A stretch of DNA of 64,000 bases from Eutrigla gurnardus (GCA_963514095.1 OY741268.1:9475300-9539299), one strand, 5' to 3'. Shown: positions 47,071 through 59,392, numbered from the stretch's first letter. Translations and numbers: made by a program. The notes: generated by a model from the letters alone, not told the origin.

Positions 47071-50000
47071 CACATATATAAAATATATAGGTTCTGGGAA
47101 ACCTACTTTAAATTGTGTAAATTTGTGCAAAAGTGTAAATATACTTTACTTGAGAACAATACGAATGAAAATCAAGTTAGCTAAGTTAACTACCATGTCA
47201 ATAGAAATGTATGAGGGAAGAAATCCAATTGAAAGAGGCCGAGTTGACGCTATGTGGCTATGACTCACGTTTTTAATTCTGACCTATTCGTTTTACTCTT
47301 TATTTTCATTTTATAACAAGGTAGACCATTTTGCTAAGCAAGGTAAGTTATCTGTTGTAATTTAGCTAATGCATTAGGCTACCATGTTGACTAACATTAG
47401 CATACGTGACTGGAAAACACCTTTGTCCTGAAGGTTGAAAAGTAGTTCATGTTTACGCTAGCCCATGCAAACTATTGTCAGCATTATCTCTATTTCCTCT
47501 TACCATCATTAGACTTTTGCACAATAAAAACATTTTTTGCAGTATGTGCTGCCAGCCAAGTTGGTGTCAAAGAACTTGCGGATTGCGCTTGCCCACCAAT
47601 ATGTGCTGGAATGGCAGAGGTTCAACTACATACACCTTACATTACACAAACTAAAACAACCTTCAGCTATGGCTGCAAGTAAGCACATATGCCACATGGC
47701 CTACACAACAAGCGTGAGGTGCAGAAGTTTAGGTATTGGTAATAATGCCACCTGGTCCATGCCTTTCATTTGATATTCTGAGCATGCCGAGCTGGAGGGG
47801 ATCATGAAAGCTAGGACATGCTAAGACAATGTTACTACTTATGTACCTGAGACCAACCAGCAGTCTACTCAACCTTAACTCACAGAAACATTATTAAACA
47901 ACCTCACCTGGTGTGCACCTCAGATATAATTAGCTGAGTTTTGTGAGCTATGGCCAACAGGCCATTTGTGGTTCGTGAATCATAGCAAGCAAGCTGATAT
48001 ACCTACGCAAGCGTAATTTCTAACTTATGACAATTACAAAATGAGTCAAGCAAATTCAAGTAACATCTGGGTTAACTAGGCCTACAGCTCAATTTCACAA
48101 ATCACATATCCACCTCATGGAGCTCTATAGGCTTATGGTCTATGAAAGCCAAAATCCTTGTCTGAATTCATGTTGACAGTGGCCTGCATATTGAGGGTGA
48201 GATGATGAGATGAGCATTTTATTATCCTACATCAAATAACAGATAGATACAGTGTGGACATACTATATATATATATACATATATACACTATCTAAATTAA
48301 CCTGAGTGTACCTCACCAAATATATATATAAAAAAAACATATACAAATGTTCATGTCATTTATTGTATGCCTAATATGCATGTTGTAGGTTATTTTCTGT
48401 AAGGAAAGGCGCACATTCTTTTAAAATTCAAGTTCAGGCGGACCAATAGGTAACGAGGAGGCTTTGGCCCATGCGCTGATCATGCGCCTGCCAGCCAATC
48501 AGAGCCAGCAGAACTCGATCGGCTGCTAACATTTCACCGCCTGAAGGTACGTGTCCACAGGGGCGATTTTAAACGCGTGCCGCTTCCCAGTATTGCACGC
48601 TTGGTGGGCTGCCACTAGAGGATGATTGACAGGCGCTCTCCTTTAAACAACAAATGTTTGCGAGCGTTCGCGAGCGTTCCCGAGGCGGCGAGTCGAGCCC
48701 GGCGCCTCTGATTAGCATAAAGTAGATTCGACTTCAACTTTAGGCAAATGAGGAGCGGCCAACTCGCGCGCCGTCTCTCCACATTCGCCGCGACGCTACC
48801 AGAATGCATTGCACAGCTTTTCACATAGACAATGAATGGGACGCTGATGAATAAATAATCTCGGAAAGGATGTTCCTAACCCCTTTAATGCATCAGAGAG
48901 CATTGCACCAAATCTCAGATCACCCTAAAGAAGTCAGTCAGTGTTGTGTGCTCTGTCTCTCATATCTATCACTACATTAACAAACTACACCCTGCACTTA
49001 AACCTGGAATAAAATCATCTCATCTGCCACCAACAGTCCAAATCTTACCTTCTAGCAGTTTAAAAGTCCCTTTGGTAAAACTCCTGTTGTTTTTAAATAT
49101 GCTATACATATAAAGTTGACTTATGTATTACAGAGAAACTTTCGCCGCTTCATTTACTGCATTTAAACTTCGCAATATCATAGATGGGACCGGTTCTTAT
49201 TATGGTCTGAGTCACCGCAGCACTGGGTCGTCAAGGAGTACTGAGTAGTTGTGGTTCATGCGACCGGTTGTTGTTTCGGTCTGATTTCGCGGCTCTCGGT
49301 CGACAAGTGAGTGAGTCGTGAGCGGTGGTTCATGCGACCGGTTGCTACTTCGGTTCGCAGTTCTATGTAGCCAGTAGAGATGCTATTTAACCAGGAGACT
49401 CATGTTAAACACCATAGAACAAAACGGGCTTCCTGCTGCCAAGCCCGTCATCATTTGCAGCCACTGGGACAGATGGCAAAAGAAAAACTATATTTGAATA
49501 AGAATCTACTAATTTGCAGTCGACACCCGATTCCACGACTCAGTGACTTAACTCGATTCAAAGAACCGATTCTTCAGTCACACCGTCATGTCTACATGAC
49601 AGCTTTCATTATCATTTAAAGGAATATATTTTGTGAATTGCACTCATTTGCTTTCTTGAGAATTATATTAGTTGATTGATATCAAGAGCATAGAAGGAAA
49701 CAGCTAGCCTGGTTCTGTCCAAAATTCAAAGCTAAAATACCCGCCTCCTGGCTACAGCTCTGTCGGAAAGACATGAGATTGGTCAGTAAAAAAGTAGGCT
49801 GTTTATTGTACCTATGTTTTGGAACATAGGGTGGAAAATAGGTTGTGAACTGTCAAATTGCCTCTATAATCCTATTTGAATTTCATTCCATATTTTTCTC
49901 AATATTCAAATTATTTTCAAATTTGTAATTCTCAAATTCAGCCTATTATTATTATTATAACTACACTACACAGGCTTATATGTTACCAATGCCATTTTAC

Positions 50001-52166
50001 TTCCTGTCCACTAGAGGGCGTTCCAAAAACATTACCAATAAATATTTATAATACCAACAGCTGACAGCTTTCTAGATAAGCAATAATTAAGAAAGTAAAA
50101 CAACCACATTGCCGTTCTCCTGGGGACGCTGTGTCCCCGTTGCCATGGCTACGCCCTCCTCATCTCACCGTCAGCTCTACTTTCACTTTCTCACGTACAT
50201 CCAGCTGTCGGTCTTGTTCCAGATGAGTAAGCATATGGAGACACGGGTCGATCTAGCTAGCAGTAAGCAGCATGAATGCATATTTGTCATGACGTCATCA
50301 CTTCTAGAGCTCCGTCCATATCTTTGTTTCATTACACCGAGTGCTGCCGTGTGGTTATCTCCATGTGTGTGCGCTACTGTCGGCTATTTGTGATACTGAG
50401 ATTGTGATTCAGAAAACTTAATTGTGCATCATTCATGTGACAAAAGCCTTAATTTCTGCAGTTAGTCCAAGGCGGGGAGGGCGTGATTTGCTAATGTTAG
50501 ACGTTTATACAAACTAAAAAAAACACACATACGAATATTAATTTCAGCATTCGATTAGTATTGATTTTTTTACTATTCAAATTATATTCGATTCCCGAAT
50601 TTAATTCCAACTGCCCTAGTTATGCTGGTGATATACCCCCCAAAAAAGACGAATTTGAGTCCACAAAGTAGGAGTCCACAGGATAGCTCATCATGGTAAA
50701 AATAAATGTACATACAATTAAAATAGATTATTTGACTCAGATGCTTCCAAGTCAAGCCTATCCAATCACGCTGCTTTGTAATATTTATAATAGTGCTACA
50801 TTTGCATTTATTGCACACAGCCATGACGTTGCATATGCTTGGTGGGGCATATCTGCATTGAAAACATAATCTTTGTCTTCCACCATCCAATTTTCCTTTC
50901 AACTACATCTCTTGCTAACATATGGGGCCTTACATATGGGGAAAAAACTATTAATGTAATGTAACCATTGTTACAATATGAACACATAGCACAGTCATTG
51001 GTGTAGCTAAATACATTAATAAATCAAATAAAAACTAAACCTGCATAATGCAACCTCTACGCTTGTGAAGATGAAATGAATGAATTTGTGTATTATCGGA
51101 GGAGCTTTAGTATGTTCTTTATTCTGTGATAGACTTGTGAGATAATAAAATACACAAAAAAGAAACAGATGGCATATCAATAAAAAACTGAGATTATTTA
51201 AATTGTAATTTTATGTTTTTGGGCCTATTTTCCAGGAGAGTGCAGTCCAAGATCTGACCATTGAGGGATCTGCTGTGGTCGTGTCCATCGTTGCTGACTG
51301 AGGATGTAATCCTGGTGCCCTTCTATCCCCGTGGAGTCGAGTCTTCCTCCAGGATCAGGTTATCTTGTTGCACTTGCTGCTGGCCTGATGCACTCCTGTA
51401 TTTGTATGGCTATGCTATATGTCCTCCAGGCTGCGTACCCATAATGCACGACATTTACTTTTGAGTAATTCATAAAGTTCTGCTAAATGTGGATGGACAA
51501 AAATTGAAACACAAGACACTCTCTTTAAAAAAGAAGTTAACTACAAAAGTAGTGTAACAAACAAGTACTTGATGACTCGTTGAATATGTTGCAGATTTGT
51601 TGTTATGATGAAGTTGAGCTGTTACAGCCCTGATTGTGACTTACATGTTTTGTTGCAGTGTCATGTTGGAGTTTACGGTTTGTAAAATAAAAATATATAC
51701 GTGAGACCATTATGTCCAGTTTATTACCTTGTGTTTTGTATAAGCAGTGAAAATGGGAGTTTGGAGTAGGATTTTTCATAGTAGAGAAATGTGTTGATAT
51801 TACCTATCTTTTTATTGAGTGCAAGGCGTTTCCAAAATCTATTTGAGTTTTTACAGTAATGGTGTAAAAAATGATTAAATATATCAGTATTAGTATTATC
51901 AGTTAACATCAGTAAGAAAGTATGGGTAAATAGGAGAGAAAAGATTCTATATGTAAATGTAACAAAATGTGTGAGGTTAACTTCATTTTTAGAGCACATT
52001 TAGCATGACAAATTCAATATTTTGATGCAATATTTTTGTGCTTAGAACACTTTTTTAATTGTGTTTAAAAACAAAATATTTATGCTTACTGCACACAATG
52101 AAAGACGTTTTGTAAAAGAAAAATGTATAAGTTTAAACAACATGAAATATATAGTTCAAATGTCCA
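47071..52166. other. CACTA-like element interior, unannotated
   Basis: It holds a TA-rich microsatellite (about 48262-48292) and a CpG-rich MITE-like patch (about 48545-48835, starting CGTGTCCACAGGGGCG). It also has a 74-bp-spaced duplication of GTGGTTCATGCGACCGGTTG (49251 and 49325). An AATTCGGGAATCG/TGCCCTA block near 50580-50620 looks like one end of a hAT element. No coding exon was recognised. Confidence 0.5.
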
Positions 52167-52691
52167 TGTCACGGTTTGGCTAGGAAGCAGGAGGTGAGGA
52201 CCCAAATGCAGTGAAAAAGGGTTTTATTTTAATAATAAACGAAATACAAACCAAAAACTAAGACTCAAACAAAGTATCAAACAAAGGAGACCACGAGGGC
52301 GAAAACGACTATCAAAGAAACACTTACTAAACAGGAACCAAAACACGAAGGGACACGGGAGGCAGAAACAAACAAATCCAAGGACGAGACGTGGGGCAGC
52401 AGACAGAGTGACATGCAGTGACAACGACAGACGACATCGACAATGATCCGACAAGAGACAGGGGAAACACACAGACTATATACACAGGGAGGCAGGGAGC
52501 TGACGAGGGACAGGTGAAACACATCAGGGCAGGCATGGTAATCAACACGAGAGGGAGGGGGAGTCAAGACAGCGGAAACAACAAGGACCAGGAAGTACGA
52601 GACAGGGAATCACACCAAGGGCAAAATTACAAAATAAGCCAGAGAATCAAAATCAAGACAACACAGATCAAAACAAACACAGATCATGACA
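52167..52691 (-). mobile_element. Solo LTR with 5-bp duplication
   Basis: On the minus strand it runs from TGTCATGATCTG to AACCGTGACA, so both ends carry TGTCA/TGACA. A perfect GTCCA duplication lies at 52162-52166 and 52692-52696. Internal signals in the right order are TATATAGTCTG as TATA box and AAATAAAACCC as poly(A) signal. No internal retroelement genes are present, so it is a solo LTR left by recombination. The 5-bp duplication fits a Ty3/gypsy-type element. Confidence 0.85.
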
Positions 52692-53470
52692 GTCCAGTTA
52701 ATAATATGTCAACATATTATCAAATATTTTGGTTCATTGCACTAAAAAAATACTGATTGGAAAATGACTAACTTTATGTTAGGTTGACTATAAAACTTTA
52801 ATACATACTAATTCATTGTACACAAAATAATTAAGATTAGTCACATCATTGTGTTTATGTTGAAGAACCATTAATATATACATTAAACAACCCAATAACT
52901 TTGTGTTATGTATACTAGATATTCCAACTCAATATGACACATAATTCTATGTTATTAAAACACAAATTATTTTATCATTTGGTTGAAAATATTGTGTTCA
53001 ACCAACATCAATTTCCAGTCAGATGAGGATCATGTGACACATTTATTTTTATGTCAGGTGTACTCTAAAGTTTTGTGTGCAAGGGGTTTCCAAAAAATAT
53101 TTGAGTAGAATGAGCGCATTGGGATTAAGTACAATAATTAAAATGTTAATGTTAATTTGACTTTAAAATTACAATATCTAATCGTTTTGTACACACAATG
53201 ATTATGTTATGACACATAATTTTGTTTGTGTTTAATAAACATAAAAATAAACATTCAACAACCTGTTCATTTTATGTCAATATGACATAGATTTAAATGT
53301 TTATTGAACACAAATTATTATTTTGTGTGATTAAAAAAGTTGTGTTGAACTGACATGAATTTCCAGTCAGATAAGGGTCATCTGACACTTTTTTTTGTGT
53401 CTGGTGTACTCAAAACTTTCATGTTACTGTATTGCACTGACTCAAAATGATTTAGTGCAAGGGGTTTCCA

Positions 53471-53840
53471 TCCATCCATTTTCTACCGCTAATCCTGTAT
53501 TTAGGGTCACGGGGGGGCTGGAGCCGATCCCAGTTGTCATTGGGCGAAGGCAGGGTACACCCTGGACAGGACGCCAGTCTATCGCAGGGCCGACATGTAG
53601 AGACAGACAACCATTCACGCTCACATTCACACCTACGGGCAATTTAGAGTTATCAATTAACCTATCCCCATCCTGCATGTCTTTGGACTGTGGGAGGAAG
53701 CCGGAGAACCCGGAGAGAACCCACGCTTACACGGGGAGAGCAAACTCCACACAGAAGGAACCCGGGCTGACCCGGGAATCGAACCCAGGACCCTCTTGCT
53801 GTGAGGCGAGAGTGCTACCCACTACATCACCGTGCAGCCC
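53471..53840 (-). mobile_element. DANA/Mermaid-type tRNA SINE, full length
   Basis: The minus strand begins GGGCTGCACGGTGATGTAGT (A-box region) and has GGGTTCGATTCCCGGG (B-box). It continues with the conserved body containing GTGTGGAGTTTGC and CCCACAGTCCAAAGACATGC, and ends in CGGTAGAAAATGGATGGA. It is bounded by a perfect 14-bp duplication GCAAGGGGTTTCCA (53457-53470, 53841-53854). Low divergence between the duplications points to a fairly young insertion. Confidence 0.9.
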
Positions 53841-53967
53841 GCAAGGGGTTTCCAATAAAATTTTAAGTTCAGTTAGCGGATTGGGGTTTACAGTGTAGTA
53901 AGTGTCCGAGATCCCCCAACAAAGACACTTTCAGACTTCACACTTTCAGACCGCTAAAATAGGGCCC

Positions 53968-55578
53968 AATATACAGTATATTGAGTCACATTTCCAAAAA
54001 CAGTGCACATCAATGTCTTCATTTTAGCTGCATTTAATAGTGTGGTACATAACAAGTAGTGACAAGTGATTATTTTTAAGAAAACTGCTACATTTAGTGT
54101 CTCATCCACGGTCCGTTGACCTGCTGCTGGCCTGCTCTGATTTTATCTCCAGGTGGAGACAGCTAAGATCTCATTGGCGGTCTGCAGCTCTCGACTGCAT
54201 TAGGTGGGCGGCTCTCGGTGGTCCTTCTCCGATTTTACTGGAAATGGATATGACGTTGCACCGTCTATTCTACCGTAAATAATACATCTAAATATATTGA
54301 TTCAGGAGGGAAATATTGATTTTCAAAATAGTCCTGTAAAAATATTTTTCCACACCTAGTAAATATACATGCTAAGCAGCATATATTAAAAATAAATGAG
54401 GAAGATGCTTATCATTTACAGAGCATCTGTCTGTTTCTATAGCTGTATTTTTAATAAATCTTACCCAAACATTCATCTTCATGAGGCTTTCATGACGCAG
54501 GTGTTTGCCTCTGTCTTCAGGGCATCAGCCGGCAGCCGTCCTCTATCACTTTCTTACACAATGGGGTCAGTGGCCATAGCCAAGTGTTCCCAAAACACCA
54601 ATATGTTTCCAGAGTGATATCCATGGCCATAACATTAAATATATAATCCATTTATAAGCTTGTCAAAAGCATATATTTGTCTTGTCTGCAGAATATAATT
54701 ATTTTTAATTTGTAGTTATGCATTTCATGCGTGATTTGGCGTCCAACACATTTGCAGTGCCATTACTTCCTGGTCATTTGCATTAGACCTGTTGCTGGTG
54801 ATGCTGACAGGTTGCATCAATTCAAACTTTCTTCTGCAAACGTTGACAAGTCATTTTTAGCATCTTTATTCACTTAATAACAGGGGTATTACACTAATAA
54901 AGGAGCTTTTTTCCTTCAGTTCCTTTTATCTAGAAATGTAAAAACTAAGAGGTACTAACTAAGAGGTAGCACATTAATCACCCACTAAACACTTGTTTGA
55001 TGGTTGTTTGATGGTTAAATTCCCAGCTCCTCCTTTCGAAGCTCCACTGAACTCCTAATAGCTTGAGGTGCTCAGACCAACTTGCTGCCATTGTTTTTTT
55101 TAATGTCTCTGTGACGGGACGAGCAGCCCGTCACGGCAGCAATGCACTGCCTTCATTAAAAGACTGTGTGTTTATGTTTATGTTGCTGTATTTTTTAGTT
55201 TTCCTCTGTTTATAGTCTGTTACCATCCTCCACATTAACTGGTTCAAGTCATATTTCACCTGTTACTCCTGCAGCTGTTTAGAGCGTGCGCACCAGATAA
55301 ATATCAACACTGCAGGGGCGATCGTCAATAATACATTTCCTTTTCCATTTCATATGTAACAAATAACCACGCTACACTTTGTTTTCATTTCGCTTGTATT
55401 GTTATTTTCATAGAGATCCGAACGTTTGAAATAGAGTAAAAGTAAGAGCAAAAGTAAATATTGTTTAGGCTGCTGGGTTTGATTTGACTCTGTCATTGTT
55501 TAGCATTAAATAAAATCTGATTTGTCCATGAGTTTTAGGCTGATTACAAGTCTTTACAAATAAATATATATAAATATA
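53968..55578. other. Unannotated non-coding stretch
   Basis: No recognisable coding exon, RNA gene or TE end. Confidence 0.4.
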
Positions 55579-55585
55579 CATAAGG

Positions 55586-55933
55586 GTAATTTCACTGCCT
55601 CATTTAGTTGTGCTGAAGCACCCCTATCAAACTGGCAGTTTGGTTTCTACCAATTAGGGTAATCAGTGCAGGGCCTATTTAAGGCCAGGTGTTCAAGGAG
55701 ACAAGAGGGCTGGTGGAAAACAAGTGACTGTCCAGGCTCGGTTCTCAGCACATGGGAATCTCAACCTCAAGTGACGAAGCTTAAGTATTTGTTGTTGTTT
55801 TTTTGACTATCATGTCATTTTTGTTTTGTTGTTTGAAATTGCCATTTTGGCCTTTTTTGGGAGAAAATAAAAAGTATCCCTCTTTTCTACCGAACCTCCG
55901 TGTCCTCTGAGTGCTGTGTCAACTCTCTCACAC
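55586..55933 (+). mobile_element. LTR-like or retroposed repeat
   Basis: CATAAGG flanks it on both sides (55579-55585, 55934-55940). Inside, a TATA-like GGCCTATTTAAGGCC and a poly(A) signal GAAAATAAAAAG occur in the order expected of an LTR in plus orientation. The termini are not TG...CA, so the class is open. Confidence 0.4.
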
Positions 55934-56129
55934 CATAAGGTTGCATCTACCTTTAACAGTCTCCTAGTATGAATGGCATTGTATGCATACATGGTTTTCA
56001 CTGGCCATCAATACTGCTCTTCTGATTAAGTTGATAAGCTTATATGATGAGCAATATATTTCCGTCACTCGAGAAGTTTATGTTCGGCTTTCAAATCTGA
56101 TTCGATGGTTTTGGCTTTCTGGGGTTCTG

Positions 56130-56520
56130 AATCAAGGCTTTTGGCAGCTTGACAAGCAATATACCAATTCAAGATTACATGTATTGTCATTGTCCAACAG
56201 GGTTGCACAATAAAATGCCATTTGTAGCCCCACTTTTGCTACATAAGAAAATACACACAAAAAATGAAAGTTATGAAAGTTGGAGGATGGATTAAGGAGT
56301 CTCACTGCCTGCTTTGGAGTCTGGTGGTACTTGTGTATCTCTTGCCAGACTGCAGAGGGGTGAAAAGGCTTTGACTGAGTGGGTATTGTGTATTAATATC
56401 CTTTGGGTTCTCCATAGGCATCACTGATGCTAGATAGTTGAGTACCAGTGATGTTCTGGGTGCTTTTAATCACCCGCTGTAGAGCCCTCCTGGTGACTAA
56501 CAGGAAGGCCATCTGATGTC
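56130..56520 (-). mobile_element. LINE 3' fragment (minus strand)
   Basis: Read on the minus strand it encodes LTRRALQRVIKSTQNITGTQ, then SSISDAYGEPKGY and QAVRLLN, all typical of the end of a teleost LINE reverse-transcriptase polyprotein. A 3' UTR follows with ACAATGACAATACATG. It is truncated and frame-broken. Confidence 0.7.
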
Positions 56521-57184
56521 TCTCCTTGGTAGTTGCTTATACTATAACAGTTCTTTATTTGTTTTCTGTACAAATTGATTTCAGTCCATTTATCATGACT
56601 ACTGAGGTCCAACGGTCACTGGAACACACACACACTTACTTGAAAGAGTGGGTGAAAAGAAAGCTGAAAATATGAAATATTGCTGGAGATGGAGGAACCT
56701 CGGATTTATGACAACTGAGATAATTTTTTCTTTTCTTATCCCCATTTCAACCTGTCCAGATTTAGCTCTGGTAGCACCTCTGAATATGCCCTGATTTATT
56801 CAGAGCAGATTTATTCAGAACACCAAATTTAACAATGCCATTGTCTGTCTTTTTTCTCTGTGTGCGAATCTGGTAAGAAAATACACTGTTAATCTACTAT
56901 AAATGATACAATTATGTATGACAGTATTTCAGGCTCACTGAGTTCACTGACGTTGAAGTTAGGTTATCTGGACCATTATTTCCCAATAAACCTATAATTA
57001 TTGTCCATGAATATCAAGGATTGACATAACCATTGAGAAAATTATTTTCCTTAAATATGTATACGAGCCTTTAGGTAGTATCGGACAAATTTGCTTAACT
57101 TTTCATTTTAACTGACCTGCCCGCAAATGACCCGAATATCATAAAAAATGTTTTTGTTTGACTCATAATTGCGGGTGAACATGG
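56521..57184. other. Unannotated non-coding stretch
   Basis: No recognisable feature. Confidence 0.4.
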
Positions 57185-57261
57185 GCAACTGCTTATTTCG
57201 TTCAGTTTCTTCCCGCAGGCTGTCACTATGATGAACAGCTAATATTCATACCCATACCCAT

Positions 57262-58068
57262 TAGGGTTTTGAACGATAAACCGATGCGACCGGATATTCG
57301 GTTCAACAAGTGAGACATACGGCTGCATTGGTAGCAGCCTCCTCAATCGATACGAATTATCAATAAATTCTTAGATGAATTGGTTATAGAGTCATGGATC
57401 GGGTATCGCAAGATTTTGAAGAGGTTGGCAGCATTACACCAGCTAAAACAACGCGAGAGTTGAAGCTGCCCGTGAAACGCCATAGCTGGCTAGCTAGTAT
57501 GAGTGATAAACAAGGGACAACATGGAACATGGAGGAGGTGGAGAGGCGGGTAGGCGGCTGCGACGCTGCCATGTGACCGCAGGCACTCCACGACCGCACG
57601 TGAGAGATGGATGGCTTTGAATGTCAATCGCTTGTGTCTCAACTTGCGCCACAAGAAGCGACAGCAGCACGGGTAGCGTCCACGACACTGTCCTGTGACC
57701 GCCATCCAACGATTCAGCCAGACTTTTTTTTGGTCCATGTCTAAAAATAAATATATTGACATGTGATTTTGTTGTTATGGTTTGTTTTTTTGTTTTTTTT
57801 GCCAGTGCCATACAGCCACAATGTTTGGGGATATGTGGTATTTTACATATTTGAAAAGAAACTATTGTACTGTCACTTTCATAGAATCAGCTTCTTTATT
57901 TTATAAAATATCTCCAACAAATATTAACCGTAGAATCGAATCGTATCGTTCTTACACTGTATGGAATCGATTTGAATCGAATAAAAGGATATCGTTTTTG
58001 AATCGAATCGTAACCTGTGTATCTAGATGCATATCGAACCGTTTATCACAAAGAAATGTGCAACCCTA
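57262..58068. mobile_element. hAT element 1 in LINE tail
   Basis: The ends are TAGGGTT and AACCCTA, with a perfect 8-bp duplication ATACCCAT (57254-57261, 58069-58076). The interior has AATCGAATCG-type words and no intact transposase. Confidence 0.85.
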
Positions 58069-58166
58069 ATACCCATCCTGTTAAATGATAGATTTTACAT
58101 CTTTTGCACTCGACACTGCCCTCAGACTGTTTAAAAATGAATTGTCCTGTGCTTATACTATAGTAG

Positions 58167-59111
58167 TAGGGGTGTGATGAGATCTCGTGCCACGAGATTA
58201 AAGTCGACGATATTTCTCGTTGCGTTAAAAATCTGTCTCACCACGAGATTTGTGAGCTATACATAGCTGAGGTTTTACAGACAGCTGTTACTGACTGGGA
58301 GCTTAAAAAACCCAACCACGGCATCGCTTATTGTTACCGACAATGCACGTAATATGGACGTGGCCATGCGCGACGCGGGATTGAAGTCGCACATCTGTTT
58401 TGCGCACACTATAAATCTTGCAACCCAAGCTTGCCTCGGTGTTCCCCGCGTCGCTCGTTTACTCGGGCGGGTGAGACGTGTGACTGCTTTTTTTCATCGT
58501 TGTTCAGCGGCTACCGCGGTGAAAATGTCCAAGCAGAAACGGCTACAATTACCATCACACAAGTTAATGACGGGCACGTTGGATATGCTGGCTCGTTACC
58601 TTGAGTAGCAAGCTGCCATAGCAGCATCACCATCCCAGAGATAAGACAAAACTCCCGAAGCATTGATACACTTGACAGCTGCGATGTCAGAGATGCTGAA
58701 GATGCTGTAGTTGCAGCATGTTGTTCATGACATACTTGGTCAGGCTCCGTTTGCATTATTTGCACCCTGTATTGACAAAGTAGAACTTTGATTTGGTTTT
58801 ACACATATTTACACTTGGAAAAAACAAAATATTTTATTTTATTTACTTTATTTTAACTTTTATAAATTTTAGTTTTAGTTTAAATTTGTGAAAGAAGAAG
58901 TTTATTAAAAGATCATGCTTACATGATGCATGTAAAGAGTTACAATAAAATATTTAAAAATGCATGTGCAACTCTGTTAAATTAAAGTCTGTTGGTCCAG
59001 TCATATATTTTGTCATTGTAGTTTTCTTAAAATCTCGTCTTGTCTCGTTCTCGTGGACCCAATATCGTGTCTCGTCTCGTCTCGTGAGCTGAGTGTATCG
59101 TCACACCCCTA
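58167..59111 (+). mobile_element. hAT element 2 in LINE tail
   Basis: The ends are TAGGGGTGTGATGAG and ATCGTCACACCCCTA, with a perfect 8-bp duplication TATAGTAG (58159-58166, 59112-59119). It contains a deleted transposase fragment. The subterminal regions are rich in TCTCGT/ACGAGA. Confidence 0.88.
58291..58608 (+). pseudogene. hAT (ZBED-like) transposase fragment
   Basis: An open stretch encodes SLIVTDNARNMDVAMRDAGL, then CFAHTINLATQA, RVARLLGRVRRVTAFFHR and LPSHKLM near its end. This is the catalytic-core region of hAT/ZBED transposases, with TDNA-NM and the CxxH-type CFAHTINL motif. The N-terminal BED finger and the C-terminal dimerisation region are missing. The frame ends shortly after MLARYLE, so the protein is not functional. 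It lies within the 945-bp element, consistent with an internally deleted copy. Confidence 0.8.
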
Positions 59112-59358
59112 TATAGTAGTCAACCTTTTTATTCAGTTTGTTATCATTGTTTTATTTTTCATGTATATTTCTGTGTGTATATTGAGAGCGAGTCAATTTC
59201 GTTGTTTGTGTTTACACTTATTTGGCCAATAAAGCTGATTCTGATTCTGCATTCCTGCAGTATGCTATCATTGACTACATACATGTCAGCGCACAACACA
59301 ATATCACCTGACTAACACCTGCTAACACCTTTGTTGTCTGACACCACGGATTTTGTTG

Positions 59359-59359
59359 A

Positions 59360-59392
<33 letters not shown>

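Larger units (their letters stand above)
45456..53895. mobile_element. CACTA/EnSpm-like element, 8.4 kb
   Basis: The left end CACTGTAAAACCCAATC and the right end GATTGGGGTTTACAGTG (inverted, about 90% alike) are flanked by TA (45454-45455, 53896-53897). Copy 1 of family A shows the site without the insertion. AT-rich subterminal regions with repeated units lie at both ends. Despite its size no transposase frame could be found. The centre (47.1-52.1 kb) is non-coding and partly GC-rich. It contains a solo LTR and a SINE. Confidence 0.75.
42205..53967. mobile_element. Family A TIR element, copy 2 (expanded by insertions)
   Basis: Segments 42205-42405, 44758-45455 and 53896-53967 together reproduce the 868-bp copy 1, ending in ATAGGGCCC. 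The two gaps in the alignment are exactly the Harbinger-like element and the CACTA-like element annotated below. The shared interior includes the AC repeat at 45193-45214 and GTGCGGCGCATTGGAAGGAG. Confidence 0.8.
57185..59248 (+). mobile_element. LINE 3' end split by two hAT insertions
   Basis: The pieces 57185-57261, 58069-58166 and 59112-59248 form one LINE tail. It has coding FFPQAVTMMNS near 57208, then a tail ending TGGCCAATAAAGCTGATTCT with GATTCT repeats. The intervening segments are two complete hAT elements with their own target duplications. Confidence 0.7.

Noticed and set aside
49820..50620. Possible complete hAT element
   Set aside because: Only a right end (TGCCCTA near 50617) was convincing. 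No matching left end or 8-bp duplication could be found.
52224..52567. Three overlapping minus-strand frames of 73-96 residues
   Set aside because: They lie within the solo LTR (R/U5-like sequence) and are not genes.
53471..53840. 167-residue plus-strand frame 53395-53898 as a gene
   Set aside because: It is the antisense of a DANA-type SINE plus flanking CACTA repeat.
57384..57811. Overlapping frames on both strands within hAT element 1
   Set aside because: None shows hAT transposase motifs, and the frames stop within non-conserved GC-rich sequence.
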